64,000 nt of DNA. Origin: Pyrocephalus nanus. Taxonomy: Eukaryota > Chordata > Aves > Passeriformes > Tyrannidae. Position 1 is the stretch's first letter; every line of letters starts with the position of its first letter. The stretch lies in contig CM076266.1 in assembly GCA_038380795.1 (NCBI GenBank), positions 37,399,425-37,463,424 of the forward strand. The letters run 5' to 3'. Both the position numbers and the translations under genes were made by a program. Below the pieces are notes generated by a model that saw only the letters and a program-made list of their open reading frames with translations, ran no database searches and was not told the DNA's origin. This document shows positions 13,545 through 27,400 of the stretch, one piece after another.

Positions 13545-16117
13545 ACCCAAAGACTGACTCGGAGCACTGTGACCAGAATTACTTGGCAAAAAAAGGTAAC
13601 ATTTCCAAATGTATCTACAAACTTCAATAGCCCCTGTCCCTTTTTCAAAATGTCTTCAGTCTTTTGGAGCCTTAGTGAACAATTACCATTAATTAATAGA
13701 TTAGACTTGTGTACTGGGGCTAGCTGGAGCTTTGCAAAATTTTATCTGAAATATCTATGCTGGAACATGCAAGGAAACTTCTTCGTTGTTTTATGCTAGG
13801 ATGAATTATTCTCAAACATAGACATGCTGTATGCTCCTTAATAGACACAAACAAACTAGGAAACAAATAAAAAGAACCTCATAAACAATCTCTTTATCTG
13901 CTTTCTTTCAATAGCTGTTACTATGTTATCAGAAAGTCTCTGAGATACACCAAGTGATGCAAAGCTCCTCTGCTTATCTCCAGCAAACTAAGTGGTGCTG
14001 CTAAGAAGCATGGCATAAAAAAACACAGGACAGACATACAGAAGTGCTAAGCCAGGTGTAAGCCATCTCAAGGCTCTAGCAGTCACCACCATAACTCAAA
14101 GTCCAGAGGGCCCATTTAAGCACTACTAATCCCCTTAAGGCCGCTGCCTGAAGGGTGACAGCCCTGCACAAAATTTCCGTGACACTGCTTGTGCTGCAGG
14201 ACAACCTCAGGTGTGCCTCCACTTGGCCTCTCTCCCACACCCTCCCCCCACATCGGGTACCCGGAGAGCACAGTCACAGTCCCCTCCTCTGGTCTCTTCC
14301 TTGCACCTTCACGGGAAAATGCACATAAATGTCTTCAATTGGCAAGTTAAGCCTCCCTGCCTGTCTTCCACGTTGGCTACGGATTTAAGCAAATGCTCTG
14401 ACTTCTGTGATATTATGAACAAAATGCAGGACACTTAGAATTTTTGGTCTTTTATCTTAATTTTTGTGACATGATCTAATTACAGTCATTCAGTGGTGCC
14501 CTCCAATTACCAGTAGAAGTGAATACTGAAAGATGACCCTTGTCTTTCAGGATTCCCTCCCCTCTTCCCCCACTACCCTCCTCATGCCCTTTTCAGCATG
14601 TCTGTCCAGACTATGATTTTGACATAAGAAGCCTTCTTTACATACACAATAAGTGATATATGGTGTATATCAGATACACCCACGATAAAACATCTACTAG
14701 AGAAAACAAAAAGAAAGTTATATAAAGGAATGTTTTTTAAAGGAGAAGGAAATTTTAGAAGACTGGTTTCACCAGAGTTTGAAAGGAAATAGCTTCTCTA
14801 TGGGAAAAGATGACATCAGATTGCATGCTTATGTCTTGAAGTTTCCTAAAGATGTGACCCATTTTTCTTTAGGGTTGCTTGTTTCATACACAATTACTTG
14901 CCCATGATAGCCATTAAAGTAACATAGCACACAGAGCTTCTTCTGTTCAAGTAAACGTCAGTAACACCAAGTGTGCAAAGCCCAGTTCGGGTCACTCGGG
15001 GTGTTTTGCACTGCTAACACCACTCTACATCTTGCAAATTGGGAAGCTGAAAAATAGGGGGAGCACAACTGGCTGCATGGATTCACCCAGTTCTGTCATT
15101 CTTTATGCAAAAGCCATAAACTGACTATTTCGTTTCTTCTAAGTTGCCTATTGTGACATTTATAAACAGGAACCTGGCAGCATGTCAATGGTGCAAACTG
15201 ATTTCCTTTTCTAAATACAATTTTAAAAAGCAAATAAACAAGGTTATGCCTGCTAATGAAACATTATATGCCATGCTGGAGCTAGTTTTTCTCAAGTGTA
15301 TTCTCTAGAGCAGATGGAACACCAATAAACACAAAACAACAAGCTCTTTTATAAAAAGTATAAGAAAATACATTCTCCATAGAACTTTGTCTAAGGCAAA
15401 ACTGACTTATATCTGTAATGCTATCTTGGGGACCAAATTATGGTCCCATTAGATTGCTATAAACAAGGGAGTTTGCCATGAATTTCAAATGGAGAATGGC
15501 TAGTAAGAAACCTGAAAGGAAAAAAAGAAATTTGCCGGGGTACTTAATAGGTGTAATTCCTAAAGGCCTCAGTTGAAATCAAGGCCTTATTGTGCTCAAA
15601 TCTGTATAGACACATTGATGGACTATGCTTGCCCACAAGCTTCAGAGACCAGAGACAAAATAAGGAAAGAGGAAAGAAGAAAGAGGGAAAGTTATTTGTT
15701 CAGCCAAATATCAGGACTCAATGCAAGGGCTCTTTTCTCCCAGTCCAGTGTCTTATCCATTATTCTGCACTGTTTCTCTGCATCTAACACTTACTTATGA
15801 TTTCAGAAAACTGGAAAACTTTAAATAAATAAATACATACGTGCACAAATGAAAATTCTAAGAAACAGAATTATAAGCTCTACTTGAGTTTTTTCCAGCA
15901 CTATCATTCTATTTCTGTAAATCAAACAGAGTGCACATAAAGTGGGTACTCAAAGAACCTTCTCAAAGTTGGTGCATGTCAACTTTTGCAGGACAAGCAA
16001 TTAGACATCCAAAAGCAGCTGCCAGATCTGGAGGCCAGTCAGAGGGTAGCTGAAAACCTGGCTTTCCTTTCTTTATTGTAAGGAGTTCTGTTTTTATCCA
16101 TCATGAAACAGAAAGCT

Positions 16118-16136
16118 GGGGGGGGAGGGAGGGCGG
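16118..16136 (+). repeat. G-rich run, potential G-quadruplex
   Basis: Eight G, then A, GGG, A, GGG and CGG give at least four G3 runs with loops of one or two bases on the plus strand. Confidence 0.7.
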
Positions 16137-19100
16137 CAATCCTCCAGGAATTGCTTTAAACAAGCCTTTGATACTGCTAACTGGAGGCACTAGCCTTTTC
16201 AACACTATGCAAACCATTTATAATCTGGTAATAGCAAATTCACAGAGACAGCACTTTGGCATTTAAATTTGGTATATTTTATTTAAAGCTTCTTTGAAAT
16301 TCTCATCATTGATTTCCCTGGCCTAAGTTATTGGCATCATGCATGAGTTACAGCGGTGGCTGTTGACTGCATTCAATGACCAGAACATTTTTTAGACAGA
16401 GCAGTTGGTAAAGGAGAGCAAGGATGGTAGCAACAAAACAGCCAGTGATTTTCCATTCAGGCAGTTTCAAGCAGAAAACCAGCAGGCTTAACTTTTCTGC
16501 TAAGAAGTCAAGTGGAAATGCTGCTACCCTGGTAATAAAATGCATCTTGTAAATATTCTTTTAACCCCGACCCACTGTGGCAGCTGTGTTGGGCCAGGCT
16601 GGCTGGTACTACATGGGGACTAAAACAAAAGGCTGGGAAAGGTCCAGGTGTCAAGGCCAATGGTGGTCTCAAAGAGCACCCAGACAGACCATTTGCTACA
16701 CACAAGAGTTCATAGGTCTAACCACTGGAGTGGGTTGTCAGGTGAGCTGGAAGGAAAATATAAGGAACACCAGCATCAAGTCAGGATCAAGTTAATTCAC
16801 CAGGCCTCCTGGGAAGTAATCACAAAGGCAAGCATGCAGTTTTGCAGCATCCACAATAGTCTGGATTGATTTAGGTTGATGTTTTGGGAGAGCAGAGGTA
16901 GTTTTGTTTAATCTCGGACTGAAAGAACTTAAATAGAAAAAGGTGTATAATTTTGAAGCATTCAGACAAAAATTAATAATTTTTGTAGCCATAAGAGTTC
17001 AAACGTTAGGGTGTAGGAAGGCAAACAGACTGTCTATATAGAAATCAAAGAAGTTAAATACACTGCTTGCTGAGGAAAGTTCACTTCTAGTGAGTAGAGC
17101 AAGGGCTACAAATGAACAGGTATTACAAGAAAATGTTCTCTGAAATCTTGAAGCTCGCTAAGGAGTCTGGTTAAGCAGAAACATGCTGCCCTTGTCCATC
17201 TCTGCCTTGGTTTCATCATTTGGCAGGCAGGCAGGAAAAACATGAACAAGACGAGGAGAATAACTAGAATAAACACACTTGAAAGACAGAGAAACTAATA
17301 GTGATCCTTCTGCAAGAAACAGAATTGACCATCCATTGATAAAGGCATGCAGCTTTGGTCTTAAAGCACAGCTTGCTGGAGATCTAAGGAAGAAGAGCAA
17401 CTGTTAATGGAGAAAAGAGCAAGTAAGCAACCTGGTGTAGAGCTAAGACATACAGCTTCCCAGGACTGGGACAGCAAAAGAGATCAGAAAATTAACTCCT
17501 TGGACTCCAACAGTGTTCTGCAGATCAAGTACGCTGGGAACTGCACAGACACCCTTTTCCTCACTCTATTACACATGACTTTGAGCAAAATATTTCACAT
17601 TCTTCTGTCTTACATGTAAAGCATGACAAATGTCTTCAACAAATACAGAGTGCTTGGAAGTGACAAGAAGGGAATAGCTTTTAGAGGCAACACACTGTAC
17701 CTAGGAGGGCAATATAACACAGCAGTGACAGAGCCAAAGGGTTTTTTTTGGTAAGAGAACTCCACAGGACTTTGGAGCAGCATGCATTTCAACTCCCAGA
17801 AATGACAAGAGGTCATAACCAAGATACTTTAACCAATACAGAAAATAGTAGCATGATGAATACAATTACTAGGACTGCAAGACAAAAGAACAGTTCTTTG
17901 ATGACTAGAAACATGAGAGCAGAAAATGACACGTAAATCAGTAAAAAACCTGCATACTCAAACCCCGAAAGTCCAGATAGCATTTCAAGATCTATTTTTC
18001 AGAGAAGGGGAGCTCCTCATCTGCAGAAAATTGGATCCAATTAAGCATTGCTGGCTGTACATTCAAATATGGGCACTAAAAATTGTGGGTCATTTCAGAA
18101 GAGTCAGACTAAAAACCTTACTGAGGTTGTATGGTTGTGGTGGTGGAAGGGGTGAATTCTCAGTTGTAAAGGCAACTGAGAAGGCATCTGCTTTTCTGAT
18201 TGGAGTAAACAGAGAGAAAAACAAACAAGCTTCACTATATTCGATAATGCTATCAGACAATCATCCAGATGTATGTGCTTCCAGTCACACTAATTAAATG
18301 TGGTGTGGAGCCATCCTGGGGAAATTACATACCATGCCTTTAGAGTACCACACGCTTCTGAAATGTCTTGGTGAAATCTCACTCCATCTGAGGAGCCACA
18401 ATGCTCCTTCTCCTAAGTAATAAACAATTGGTTCTCCTCTAATGGTGTGACTCAGCCAGATAGATAACTTCATTCAAGGAGGCAAAACATAATTCAGGCA
18501 CTGGAAAGCAGGAGTTTCAGCTAAGCCATGAACAAAACAGGGCAAGCAGGCACTCTTGAGGAACAACCCAAATGCACATGGAGAACTGCTAATTCTGAGT
18601 GCCCTCTTCCACACAGAAGCTTTTGCCTACAAAAAGGGTGTCAGGGGGATATTTACCACCAAAGCAAGTTGAAGGACACAGGAGAAGGTCCCAAATTCCA
18701 GCCTGGCACAAGTAGCACCATGATCCTGTTCTCAAGAGCAACTAGCTCTTGGGTGTCAGCATTAGAGAAGAGTATATTAGCTTAAGCACAATAACAACAC
18801 TGCTTATTTTAAACCCACCTAACTTACAGTTTGATTGGAAGTTTTGACTACACAAGATTCAAAATACAGTTACCGTGGGGTCTAGGTACTGCCATTTGAT
18901 TTTTCTTCATCAGAAGAAGACCACGGAATGGACTTTGGAAATCCATTGGATCATGCTGTTTAAGCACAAGGAAATAGGTTTTCCAGTAAAATACTGATCT
19001 GAAGGTGATTCTGTGCATGCTTCAGAATTTCTGCCAGTTCTCTAGGAAAATTACAGTGGCAATTCCTGGACACAGACAGCATCTTAAAGACTTAAGCTGA

Positions 19101-20352
19101 AGATAGTTGCTAAATTGCATAACCTTCAGCACTCCTTATGATTAGTATATAGGAAAAGGCAATGCAATTCCTGTATGATATTCTGCAAGCCATTTCCCAA
19201 GTATATAATAACTGAGTGCTTGAACTCATTTCAAATACTTGGTGCAAACTGTCATATTTGAGACCAAAGGCGAAAAAGTGCTGTTTGTGACTCAATGCCA
19301 GGTCTTCTTCAAAATACAGGGCATCATCTCACATTTCTGGCCTATAGCTGTGAAAGGGTTCACAAAGCTGAATTCAGTGAGCCTGGACTGTTACAGCTGG
19401 CCCATAATTTTGCCCAGAGTTTCACACTTCCAAAAGATCCAAACAAGAGAGCTGATAACTTTGTCTGGATTTACTACTTTTAGTAAATATAATAGGACCA
19501 GAAATTTTAATTCCCCCAACAAGATTTATTAGGTATTGGCAGGGATGCATATGTAAGTTTAGCACCCAGTGAAAGCTATTCAAGGGAGAAAGAAAAATAG
19601 GGGAAAAAAAAAAAAAAAAGCAGACTCATTGAGGTTCAAAGAAAAAAAATGAATAAAGATTTGTCTGATAGTAGAGAATATTCTTTGTTGTTCTTTTAGA
19701 TCATTTGCTTTAAGGCAGAAATATGATAGTGTGAATTTTAATAAGATACGGTAAAGTCTGGGATGCAGGTAGTCCAGCATGATTATTCTTCCTACAAAAA
19801 GGACAGACAACTTACGACCCTACAATACTTGGTCTGTCTCTTCTTACAGTAAACATCGCTAATGCTCCTGGAGAAGGGCTGACCTTGCCAGCCAATTACA
19901 TTATGCTAATTTGTCTGTTACTATAACTCCTACAGAGGCATTCACAGCTCAAAGCAAGACAGAGATTTATATTGTCTCTTCCAAGCTGCAGACTGTGGAT
20001 GTTAATCTCTCTCCCTCCTTCCAGTTACAGCTCTACATGGCAATATCTACATGCAGTGCCACTGCATATTCAAAGCAACTATTATTGCCAGCTTTATTCA
20101 ACTTAAAAGACAGGCTGTGGTCCTACTTTGCCCTTCTAATAACTGTCACTCTGTCTCAGAAAGCATATGCTTGGTAACAGCTGTTTTCCTATGAAAACAT
20201 ATGGTTTCTCATATGCTTTTGAAAACACCACAGGAATGTATTTGCTTGCTAGATGCTAATACCATGTCACTACATCAAGCAACAAAATCATCAAAAGGAT
20301 CTGAAATAGCTTTCTATGTTATGTATTGCAAAAATATCTATTGTTTTAAAGC

Positions 20353-20373
20353 AAAAAAAAAAAAAAAAAAAAA
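20353..20373. repeat. 21-nt A homopolymer
   Basis: Uninterrupted A run followed by gaaataaaaatc. Confidence 0.95.
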
Positions 20374-23300
20374 GAAATAAAAATCATCCAGCTGTAAAGA
20401 TTTAATGTAAAAATAAGGCTCATAATTCAGGAGTTGTGTGCACTACAATATTACTTGAAGGTGAGATCAAAACACTGGCCTTCTATAGACATATAGCAAA
20501 CAGCATGCTTCATCCAAGCAGTTTGTAGTCCATATTGCCTCATGAAAATAAAATCTCATGAGATGTGGCTCTTCTAACTGCTGGAAAGATCAGAAGCTTC
20601 CCTAGCATCTTTCAGTTGAGATATGATAAACAGAGTATCAAAAACAATTGAGTCACAGCAGTTTATTATAAACTACTGTCCATCAAGTAAACCACAGCAC
20701 TGACCTTCACATGTTTCTCTCTCTCCCTTCATAATATTTAGGGCAAGCTAAGAGTATTCATACAGCCAGTTGCAAGTCAGAGGAGATAAAAAGTAGCTGA
20801 TTTGTTGGGCTGCTTTAATTCAGATGTGCTAAGTCTAAGGTCAGGTTAAACTGGAAGCTAAATGTTTGGGTAAATAAAAGTTCTGGCTGTGGCTTAGGTA
20901 CTGATTTCAACATCAACTGGCATAGAAACTGACATAAAATGTCAGAGAGTTTTCAAAGTGTTATAATGGCAGTAAGGGAAGTTACAGATCAGCAGGAAAA
21001 CAAGAAAAATGCAAAAACATGGCTTATGACAAGGTTTTACAGAAGTTTCCCATTGGCTGTAAAAATAATTCTGCTGGAATACTTGTAGAAAAGAAAGAAA
21101 AATTATATTCAAAATAGTTTATGCTCTAACAGCAGCATAATCAACAAAACCATACAAACATGACTCCAATGCTTTCCAAACATGCTAGTATCTCTAGCTG
21201 GTATTCCAGCACTTCTCATTTAACTTGAAAAATTTTACACCTATGTCTCAGTCACACCAAAAAATTCCCAGTCACACTGAAATGTTAGTGTTTTATTACC
21301 TATAAACAGTGAGAGGGCACGCACAGAAGTCCACACAAATCTGTATCACTGACTTTACAATTTCCAGCTGATCATGTTGCACTGCACTTGGAGTTAATGC
21401 CCTGAGCCACAGTCTGACTTTTAAGAAGGTGCTTAAGCACACGATGCAAAGAGGTCAGGGAAGCCAATGAACAGCAAGAACTTGTGAAACTCCTCTGACA
21501 GCTTGAGGTATGGCCCTCGGGCATCTGGTGGGCCCCTTTCCATGGGTTATGATTCCCTCCATCCAGTTTGTGAAAGATAACACTTGCCTAGTGGGCACAT
21601 AGGTCACTATGAGGATCTTGCATTTTGCAAACTAACGGCAGATGTGCAATAAACCCATGCTGACCTTCTTTCTAAAAGCAAGCAGCAACCAAAGGCTTAA
21701 TAGGATGCCCTGGGCATAGAAGACGTAAGAAAAGGAGTTGATTGCTTGTGCAACTGTTTCTACGAGCAAGGAACTGATGCACCAGGAACAAAACTAAAGA
21801 GCCCTCAGAGATTAATACACTATGTTTCACTGGGAACACAGGGTGTGTGTCTGAAGTGATATAAGACAAGGGAGGGAATGGAAATATATTTTTACCTGAC
21901 AAAAGATACTCAAATAGAGATATAACCTTGTTAGTCTGGTTAGACACCACAAGGAAATTATTAAAGCAACTTTCAATAGCACTTTCTTAATAGTGCCCAG
22001 AAGGTAACTGAGAGCACCTTTTGACAAAGGTGACTCTTTCAAGCTCAAATTAATAAAAAGGTCAAAAAGGCAAGAGTCTGTGCCATTGAGCCAAACTGTT
22101 CGTATGTGGCAATGGTCAGATCTACAACCTACAGGACAGAAAGATCCACCACGAAATCAGATTTGCTTCTTTTTCTGTTCACAGATTCAGAAGAAAGGAA
22201 GGAAGGTGGGAGGGAAGGCAGGGGAAGAAAAAAATCAGGTATAAACTGCCATCCAGAGGTTTCTAATCCTGACAAAAATAACTGTAATGTTCCTGTTTGA
22301 CTTCAGTTTGATATCCATAGCTCCAGTTCTTCACTAGAAAAAGAAAAGGTTGATTTACAAATGCATGTCCAGCTTTTCCAGGAGCCTATGATAACAGGTA
22401 TTTTCACAAAGCACAATGTTGTGAGAAGACTGAAATGTACACACAACAAAAATGAAATCAACTGCTCAAGACACCATTCAGCACACAGCATATAAACAAT
22501 TACTGAAATATTTATAGAATTATATTGTTTACCTCCATTTTTCTTCAGAATCAGAACTAGCTTTTCCGTGAAGCCAGTTAATTTGCTCACAATGATCAAC
22601 ACATGATATATTTCTGAAGTCTCCAAAATTTAATTTTCTACTCATTTTTCAGCTGATGAACAAAAGGAAACTGCTCTTCCTGCATAATTAACTTAGCCTA
22701 TACTCCTACCATGAACAGTCTGTACGAGGCTATATCTGTAGTAGCTATATGACAAAGTCTCATCTCTGACCTTGCTATGCATGTAGGAGAAAAAAATAAA
22801 AAAAAAATCCATCAAAAATCACACTGCAGACTCCAGAAATTTCAGTAAAGCTGACCTCACACTAGAGGTGATCTAAGATTACCTCATTATGCATACAGAT
22901 ATCCACTCTATTAAGTAATATTTTCAAAAGATGTAGTAAAAGAAAAGCCCAGTATGAAAACATATTGAAGCTTAAGCTTTCCAATCAATTTGAGGGGTTT
23001 ACATGAGCAAAGGTGCTTCCTTGGTGAAGTTTTAAGAATTTCTCCATTGCAACTATAGCTTCTGATTATCTCTTTATTAACTATTATTGGCAGAAGCTTA
23101 TCTGCTTGACAGGACAGAGAAGGAGCATTTACAATTACCAGAGTACAACATTGCTTTACATCCCAAAAAGGGTGAGGGTGTCTAGCTATCAAGCTCACTG
23201 AAGTGACAGGGATCTGATCCAGACAATGTCTGTACAGACAGCACTCCAGGTTCCATAGTTGCTCAGCTCTTTCACACTTTGAATGCATCAGCTCTGGAAC

Positions 23301-23629
23301 AAGCAGAGGTTTTTTTATTTTCCTGGAAAACATGTTGTGGTATTAGGTTAGTAACTTAATCTTGTTGGCAAAATAATAGTGATGGTATAATCCCTTTATG
23401 TTATAAAAGTAATTGCCATAATCATAAGCTACATTAAATTATTTCTTTTTCTACGGTGCAGCTGCAGTGGTTTCCCACTCCCAACCTGCCATCCTGTTGC
23501 TGATGAGACAAGAGGGGGCAGAAAGCAGAGCTCACAAAACACCACTACATCCCATCCCTCTCCCTTGCCTAATAGCGAGTGACTCCCCATCCCAGTTAAT
23601 AAAGAGCTCCTTGTCCCTCCATTATGCAG

Positions 23630-23650
23630 TGTAATCTTTAAAAGATTACA
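23630..23650. repeat. 21-bp inverted repeat with one-base centre
   Basis: TGTAATCTTT and AAAGATTACA are perfect 10-bp reverse complements separated by a single A. Each arm carries a TAATC core, a K50-type homeodomain site. Confidence 0.85.
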
Positions 23651-24307
23651 TTCTCATCTGGGAATGAGCCAGGAGCCAGTGGGAAATTCTCTAGTAAATT
23701 GGATAGAGAGACAACAATATGAAGGGCAGCTGGATGGAAGGACATTTTTTCAGGGCATTCCTATTCCTGGGGCCCTCTGGCATTGTTAGAAGTCCTGCAG
23801 TCTCGTTTCTTTTCACTGCTCTGTTTTCAGGATAATGGTATTCAAGAAGAAGGGGATACAGATTAGCTGATTTGAAGATGGAATGTGAGGAAACGAATAT
23901 TGAAAAGTAGTAAGAAAAGAAGGAGAAAGCCCAATTATATTTTTAAGTCTTACCACCTTACATAAAAACAAGGAAAGAGCACTTTGTTTTAAAACACTGT
24001 ATTAAGTGGATCAACTGCAATAGTAAAATACAGGGTTTTTTCTTCCCTGACTGTCATCAAGAAGGCAATTTGAGCTCTCCATCACTAACAGCGTATTAAG
24101 AAGTATTTTGAAAGGAACATTTCCCTCACTGACTCTTTCCCCTTGCCTGCACCTTCCAACAGATGCATTTGTTCTGCAGAATCTACTTTCCACCTCAACC
24201 TACCTGTGATCCAGAATGGAGAAAATTAAAACAATACAGGGCAGGCAGCCCTCTCCCATTTATCCCTGCACACAGAAAAATGCAAGTGAATGAGAAAGGC
24301 AAACAGA

Positions 24308-24474
24308 TTTTTTGTTGTGAGGGGTTTTTTTTTGTTTTCCTTTTCTTTTTTGGGGTGGGGGTGTTTTTGAGTGGGTTGGTTTGTTTGTTTCAGGGTTGGG
24401 TTTGGGTTTTGTTTGATTAATTTGGTTTGGATCTTTTTAGGTGTTTGGTTTGTTGTTTTGTTGTTTTTTTTTTA
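24308..24474. repeat. G/T-rich asymmetric tract
   Basis: About 165 bp composed almost only of G and T on the plus strand. It includes GGGGTGGGGG and a later GGGTTGGGTTTGGG at 24393-24406. Confidence 0.85.
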
Positions 24475-27400
24475 CATATATGCACATTTTCATTGTTCTT
24501 CAAAGTATTTTCTCAAGAAATCACACAGATTTATGTATCCAGAAGACCAGAGACCTGACTCCTGTATATTGGGTTAATAATGGCATACATATACTATCAT
24601 CTCAGTACCACATTTTGTTAGAAAATACAGAAATCTCATTACAAAAAAAAAAGCTATAACAATATTTTTTTTTTTTTTTTTGGTAGCAGACCTTTTCTAT
24701 TCCCCCAGAAAAATAAGTTTTTAATCATAACATGAAATTCTAATCTTTATTCCCATTCATGTAGCATATTATTAGGAGGAAGTAAAAAAAAAACAGTTGT
24801 CACAGAAGGTTATCTGAAAGATTTGGTTTCCCCTCAAGTTTCTGTTTATCCAGCTACAACTTTCTTCACCTGTAGGGCTTGAGTAACAACAGTTACCTGT
24901 AGTCCATGGGAGGCAATAGTTAAAATATATTAAATAGAGGACTGTTTGCATTGATTTAAAATCTTGGTGTTGGGAAGTCCTGATTCAGCAAACTATCTCT
25001 CTTCAGCAAACCCCTGCACACATGCTTGAAGTTAACCATATGTTTAAAAGCAATTGAAGTACATAGATTTTGGCCCCATTTCAAAAAATCAGTTATATAC
25101 ACATTTAACTGAGATGGATGAAGCAAAGAAAAGAAACTGGGATATGAGAGGTGCACCTGAAAAAGATTGCAGCCGAACAATAACCCACAAAATAAGAACT
25201 TATGTGCAGAGGTGTAATACGTGTAATAGTTTTTCTGGTTTTCCTGAAACATGTATGTTGGCATTTACACTTGCATGAGTTTATTGTATTGGGAAAAAAA
25301 TACCATGAATAGGAGAACTATGGTAATGTTGTCATTATACTGGCGTAACTGGCCTTGAACTGATGCATACATCCCAAGGGACATGCACAGAGATCTCAGA
25401 AGTAAGACAGGAGTGTGATGAGATAATATTTTAAAAATACTATAAAGAAAGCAGAAAAAACAGCATCCAGACTGACTTTTTCACTTTTTCAGCAACTTTT
25501 TCACTTTTTAAAGGAAAAACTATTCTAATACCAAACATCAATTGAGCATCTTCATTTCTCCTTTCTCTTGTACAGCCACATCCTTTGACATCTCAATTTG
25601 ACAGTAAGTGGAGAAACTGATCCCATTTCTTTGCGTTGAGGGTGGGTTAGTGTGATGGGGAGAAGAGGAACTTGTACTTTTCACACTCCTCTATCTCTGC
25701 TCCTCCAATTCTGCTGACAAGTACATCACAGAAATGTTTTAATACCCCACTTCTCAGAAACTAAAGAACTCTCCTTTTAATGTCATGTGAGTGCTGTTTT
25801 TTCACTCTTTCTCTCACTTGAAAAGCCTGGTAGTCTCCCTCAGCTTTCTTCATGTCTAGGTAATACTACTTTTCCTTTTTTTCTGTGTGAATTTCCCTTT
25901 CCATTTTCCCCACAAAGTCTAACTTGGGGTAGGAATAAGTCCTTTAAGTAAGTAAAAAAGAAAGGTACTTTTCTTCCTTTCATTTCCCGCTCCCCTTCCT
26001 CAACCCATACTTTCCTGTCTTCCTACTTTCTCTCCCCTCTAGGACATCAGTGAGGACTCTTCCAACACAAAGCAGGAGAGATTGGCAATGAACCTTATTT
26101 TTCCTTCTTCTTTGATAGGAGAAGAAAAGGTAGGGTTGGGACAAAAATAAGCTGCCAGACAGAAACCCACTCAATCTGGAGATCGGACAGCTTTCGCCTT
26201 TTCTTCTAGGTGTCATGTCTCAGTGTCAGTGATGAAGCCACAGCTCCCTTTCTGTGCCTGCTTTGAATTTCCCTAGGCCTTGCTAAGTCCACAAACAGGG
26301 GGAAAATACCACCACCCCACGCACACATACCTCAGGTGAGGAGAATGAGGAGGAAGAGTAAATATCTCTTAATGCAGGAATGAAACCATGTTGCCCACAC
26401 ATACTTTAATAATCTGTGTTGAGAAGGAGCTCAGAGACCTACTCAGCTTACTGCTATAGAGGACTTCTAGCATTTGCTGAAAGGTGCAGTGGCACCTCCC
26501 TCGTCACATGCATTACACTTTCAGGCTACAGAGATTAACATTGTACCTTGATGGGGTTTTTTTTGCCACAGCTTCTTTTGCAGGTGTCTTTTATTTAGAA
26601 AGGGGAATTCTAGCCTTTAATAAGAAATACGAGACCAAACTACAACTAATGAAAAGGAAGAACACCAGGCTTACAAGACAAGCCAACAAATTCTCCTAAA
26701 CACTACATTGTAAATATTTACTGAGACTCACTGAAAAAAAGTCAGTAAAACCTTCAGAAAACAAATTTCCAAATAAAAAAGCAGAATGAAATTAAAATGG
26801 TCACTAGTTATTTTCTGGAATACCAAAGAAAGAAAAAAAAAAACTTCTTCAGGCTCACAATGACTTTCCTATCCCCATTAAGCATATTTTTCCATCAAGA
26901 AGATTTCTCTTAATAAACGTTTGCCACAAAGGATCATGAGGCAGGAAAAACAGGCCAGGGCAAGGATAACAAAGATGAAAAGAAAAGTGCTGAGAGTTCA
27001 CCTCTGCTGTTTATTTTGAGGCACACTTCAGATTTGAGTCGGAGGATTCTAATTGTATTCAAAGATTTAGTTCTCTAAAGAACATAAACAAAACTAGCAA
27101 GGGCTAACAGCCAGAATAAAGCTTTCTTCATAATCATAGAGTAAGGTCAGCTTTTGTTTGTTCTTTTATATGGTAATCTCAGCTCCTCTGTGTTGACTTT
27201 TAAATTTTAAAAAAGGGAGAAAATAGTTTTTGAAGACTAATGGCCTATTTATTCAGGGGCAGCTCTTTTAGCATGCTCACATGTTTTCTAGCTTCCTTTG
27301 GCTGTGCTTTCTTTATCAAGTCTTTTAAACCTTTTACACCTAATCTAGGTTAGCATGCTCTGGTTAGCAGCTTGTATCCACTGAAAGGCGAGGCAATAAT

